DNA of 7,330 bases, taken from NCBI GenBank assembly GCA_903859075.1, contig CAIOLF010000001.1, positions 1 to 7,330 on the forward strand, written 5' to 3'. The notes below the pieces were generated by a model. The model was not told where the DNA came from and did not search any database. It was given only the letters and a program-made list of their open reading frames with translations. The translations under genes were made by a program, and so were the position numbers. Positions 5,679-7,330 of this stretch are shown here, piece after piece. Source of the stretch: Candidatus Buchananbacteria bacterium. GTDB taxonomy: Bacteria > Patescibacteriota > Patescibacteriia > 2-01-FULL-39-33. Positions within the stretch are counted from its first letter, which is position 1. Each line of letters starts with the position of its first letter.

Positions 5679-5683
5679 CCTAC

Positions 5684-5692
5684 ATTATACCA
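5684..5692 (-). promoter_or_regulatory. Extended -10 promoter at the end of comEC
   Basis: On the minus strand TGG followed by a perfect TATAAT (5684-5689) overlaps the comEC stop codon. No good -35 is present 17 bases upstream. It would start a transcript near 5677, at the edge of the heptad repeats, and could express the metallo-beta-lactamase apart from comEC. Confidence 0.45.
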
Positions 5693-7187
5693 CATTCCTC
5701 TTTTTCTCCCGTCCTAGCCAATAAAATATCAGCGGATAAGAAATAAATATAATCAGCCAGCCGCCGTATTTTATCTCCAGCGTGAGCGGCAAACGCCCCA
5801 GCAGCCGCGACGTTTCCACCCAATAAGCGACTAGCAGCCAGCTGACATAACCCATTAATTTCCCGAGCGGCAGCCAGATGGCAGCGGTGATCGTATTGGC
5901 CAGTCCCCAAATCGTCAGAAAGGGAATGATCGGCAAAATTAAAATATTGGCGAGCAAAGTAACAGGCGTAAAGCGCTCAAAATAAAAGATGGTGAGCGGC
6001 AGAGTCATGATTTGCGCGGCCAGCGTCACCAGTAATATTTCTTTTATCTCCCACAAACGCGGCAACGAAATGAAATATTTTTCCAAAATCGGCACCAGAT
6101 AGACCAAGCCGATCACCGACATAAATGACAGCTGGAAGCCAACGTCAATCAACAGTATCTTGGGATTGACAACCAGCATCAGCGCGGCGGCGAGAGCCAA
6201 AGCGTTGCGCATGCTGTTGCGCCGGCCGATTTTTTGCGCGTAAAGCATCACAATAGCCATAATAGCCGCGCGCACCGCCGAAGCCGGCGCGCCGACAAGC
6301 ACGGTATAAAAAATTATCACAACCGCGACCGGCCAGAAAGCCAACGGCCGCTTGATGCCGGCGCCGATAGCTATAACCATCAGAATCGCGGCAATCGTCG
6401 TAATGTGCGAGCCGGAGATGGCGATGATATGCGTCAGTCCCAACCTGGAAAACAAATCATTAAGATCCGCGGGAATGCCGCGGGCCAGTCCGAGCATCAT
6501 GCCGTTTAGAAGCGAAGCCGCTGGCTCGGAGACAGAGGCGTTAATTGACTGCGACAGGTGCTGGCGCAATTTATAAATTGAATTCTGCCAAGAGGGCTGC
6601 CCCGGCTCCGCGCGGATATCGGCGAAAGAACAAACCGAGTAAATATTGTCTTTGGATAAAAACCTGGCGTAATCAAAGCCATTGACCGGCTCCGGGGTTT
6701 TTAATTTGCAGGAGACGGTGGCCAGATCGCCAATTTCGTATTTGGGAAACAAGCCGACGTTTATCAGGACGCGGCCGGAAACCGGCTGAACGATTTTTTT
6801 TGATAATGAAACATAGCTGCTAGCGCTCTGGATTATAATTTTTTGCTGATCCAAACGCTCGTCAATATTGATTATCTGCCCGCTGAATTTTAGTTGCTGT
6901 CCGTTGTAATGATAAATCTTAGACGCGTCAGAAAAATCTGGCAAAGATATTTGATAGCGCCAGAAGCCGGAGAGAAATACTAAAATAAAAAACACAATAA
7001 TCTTTAAGCTTTTATTCTTGCCGCTTAAAATTATTATTAAAACTAAAGATAAAAACAACAGAGCGCAAAAAACATAAAAAGAATTTAAAGACAAAAAATT
7101 ACCGGCGGCAATACCGGCGATAAACAATAATAAACAAACAAAAAAGACTTTTGATTTTGAATTTATTATTCCCCTCCAGTATTTCAT
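5685..7187 (-). CDS. comEC: ComEC/Rec2 DNA-uptake channel, membrane half (no metallo-beta-lactamase domain)
   Basis: The 500-residue integral membrane protein moves single-stranded DNA across the cytoplasmic membrane during natural transformation. Three helices lie near residues 13-31, 34-55 and 61-78. An outward OB-fold-like domain (DUF4131 type, about 98-195) follows, and then the multi-helix Competence domain (about 222-490). The family signature is LGLTHIIAISGSHITTIA (249-266), and APASAVRAAIM (300-310) is the conserved PSAxRA helix. Full-length ComEC is usually about 700-800 residues because a metallo-beta-lactamase domain follows; here that domain is the next gene (4693-5592), so the protein is split rather than truncated. 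The start codon lies six bases after a TATAAT, which predicts a leaderless mRNA. A GGAGGGG falls at codons 4-6 but no ATG, GTG or TTG follows it at a useful distance. No other competence genes are in view. Confidence 0.95.
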   Translation of the reverse strand: MKYWRGIINSKSKVFFVCLLLFIAGIAAGNFLSLNSFYVFCALLFLSLVLIIILSGKNKSLKIIVFFILVFLSGFWRYQISLPDFSDASKIYHYNGQQLKFSGQIINIDERLDQQKIIIQSASSYVSLSKKIVQPVSGRVLINVGLFPKYEIGDLATVSCKLKTPEPVNGFDYARFLSKDNIYSVCSFADIRAEPGQPSWQNSIYKLRQHLSQSINASVSEPAASLLNGMMLGLARGIPADLNDLFSRLGLTHIIAISGSHITTIAAILMVIAIGAGIKRPLAFWPVAVVIIFYTVLVGAPASAVRAAIMAIVMLYAQKIGRRNSMRNALALAAALMLVVNPKILLIDVGFQLSFMSVIGLVYLVPILEKYFISLPRLWEIKEILLVTLAAQIMTLPLTIFYFERFTPVTLLANILILPIIPFLTIWGLANTITAAIWLPLGKLMGYVSWLLVAYWVETSRLLGRLPLTLEIKYGGWLIIFISYPLIFYWLGREKKRNVV

Positions 7188-7193
7188 CTTTTA

Positions 7194-7202
7194 ATTATAG
7201 CA
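7194..7202 (-). promoter_or_regulatory. Extended -10 promoter of comEC, leaderless spacing
   Basis: On the minus strand TGC plus a perfect TATAAT (7194-7199) stands exactly six bases before the comEC ATG, so the expected transcription start is the A of the start codon. No recognisable -35 is present, as is common with extended -10 promoters. It lies just after the terminator at 7213-7241. Confidence 0.6.
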
Positions 7203-7212
7203 TTTTGAGAAC

Positions 7213-7241
7213 AAAAAATCCCGCCTTGGCGGGACTTTTTT
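7213..7241 (-). terminator. Terminator between the release-factor-like gene and comEC
   Basis: TCCCGC (7219-7224) and GCGGGA (7229-7234) form a stem around CTTG, with A6 before and a T-run after. On the minus strand the stem is followed by TTTTTTG. It begins about 15 bases after the stop codon of the gene at the right edge, and it also has a T-run on the plus strand. Confidence 0.88.
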
Positions 7242-7255
7242 ATATTCAGAAAATT

Positions 7256-7330
7256 CTATTTTTCTATCTTATTTTTTAGATACGCTTCCACAAAATCATC
7301 GAATTCTCCGCCCAAAATCCTCTCCGTATC
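7256..7330 (-). CDS. prfB: C-terminal end of a probable peptide chain release factor 2 (partial)
   Basis: Only the last 24 codons are in the window; the frame is open to the right edge and ends with TAG. The tail reads ERILGGEFDDFVEAYLKNK. This fits the closing pattern of release factor 2 proteins, in which a VLDG-like turn is followed by a D-x-F-I-E-A-x-L helix at the extreme C-terminus. Release factor 2 ends translation at UAA and UGA, and TGA is indeed used as a stop in this window. The call rests on about 20 residues and has no context, so another protein cannot be excluded. Confidence 0.6.
   Translation of the reverse strand, partial: DTERILGGEFDDFVEAYLKNKIEK

Noticed and set aside
5680..5910. 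76-codon minus-strand frame at the 3' end of comEC
   Set aside because: It overlaps comEC in another frame, where the continuous helices of the Competence domain extend to residue 490.
6234..6576. Two plus-strand frames within comEC
   Set aside because: They are antisense shadows of the conserved channel segment and have no start signals or protein features.

Overview
Every gene I can support in this window reads on the minus strand, so transcription runs from high to low coordinates. The gene set suggests a member of the Candidate Phyla Radiation (Patescibacteria). The signs are a ComEC split into a membrane half and a separate metallo-beta-lactamase half, a long divergent adenylate-kinase-like protein, a stand-alone receiver protein, an ECF-type sigma factor paired with an unfamiliar membrane protein, and compact operons whose start codons mostly lack Shine-Dalgarno sequences. 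This placement is inference, because the window holds no rRNA or marker gene that decides it. TGA is used as a stop (metallo-beta-lactamase gene) and a likely release factor 2 tail is present. That argues for the standard bacterial code and against the UGA-recoding CPR lineages.

Layout in transcription order. (1) 7330-7256: last 24 codons of a gene resembling release factor 2, closed by a strong terminator (7213-7241). (2) 7187-4693: comEC membrane half, then a separate secreted or membrane-anchored metallo-beta-lactamase corresponding to the ComEC C-terminal domain. Together they probably form the DNA-uptake channel. (3) 4579-3114: receiver-only response regulator and, 14 bases on, a 357-residue adenylate-kinase-family protein, closed by a terminator (3082-3111). 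(4) 3003-1705: ECF sigma factor and, 3 bases on, a three-helix membrane protein that I infer to be its regulator, closed by a terminator (1671-1688). (5) 1670-1187: no protein gene, but a GC-rich, hairpin-rich block and a further minus-strand terminator with no gene in front of it; this may be an unidentified RNA gene. (6) 1115-1: a secreted beta-helix plus LCAT-like alpha/beta hydrolase, running off the left edge.

The points most worth a second look are the orphan terminator with the structured block (1187-1527), the sigma/membrane-protein pair, the convergent heptanucleotide repeats in the leader of the metallo-beta-lactamase gene (with a related heptad run before the response regulator), the exactly spaced leaderless-type promoter of comEC, and the beta-helix/lipase fusion. 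Genes with clear homology are family-level assignments from motifs read by eye; no database search was run.
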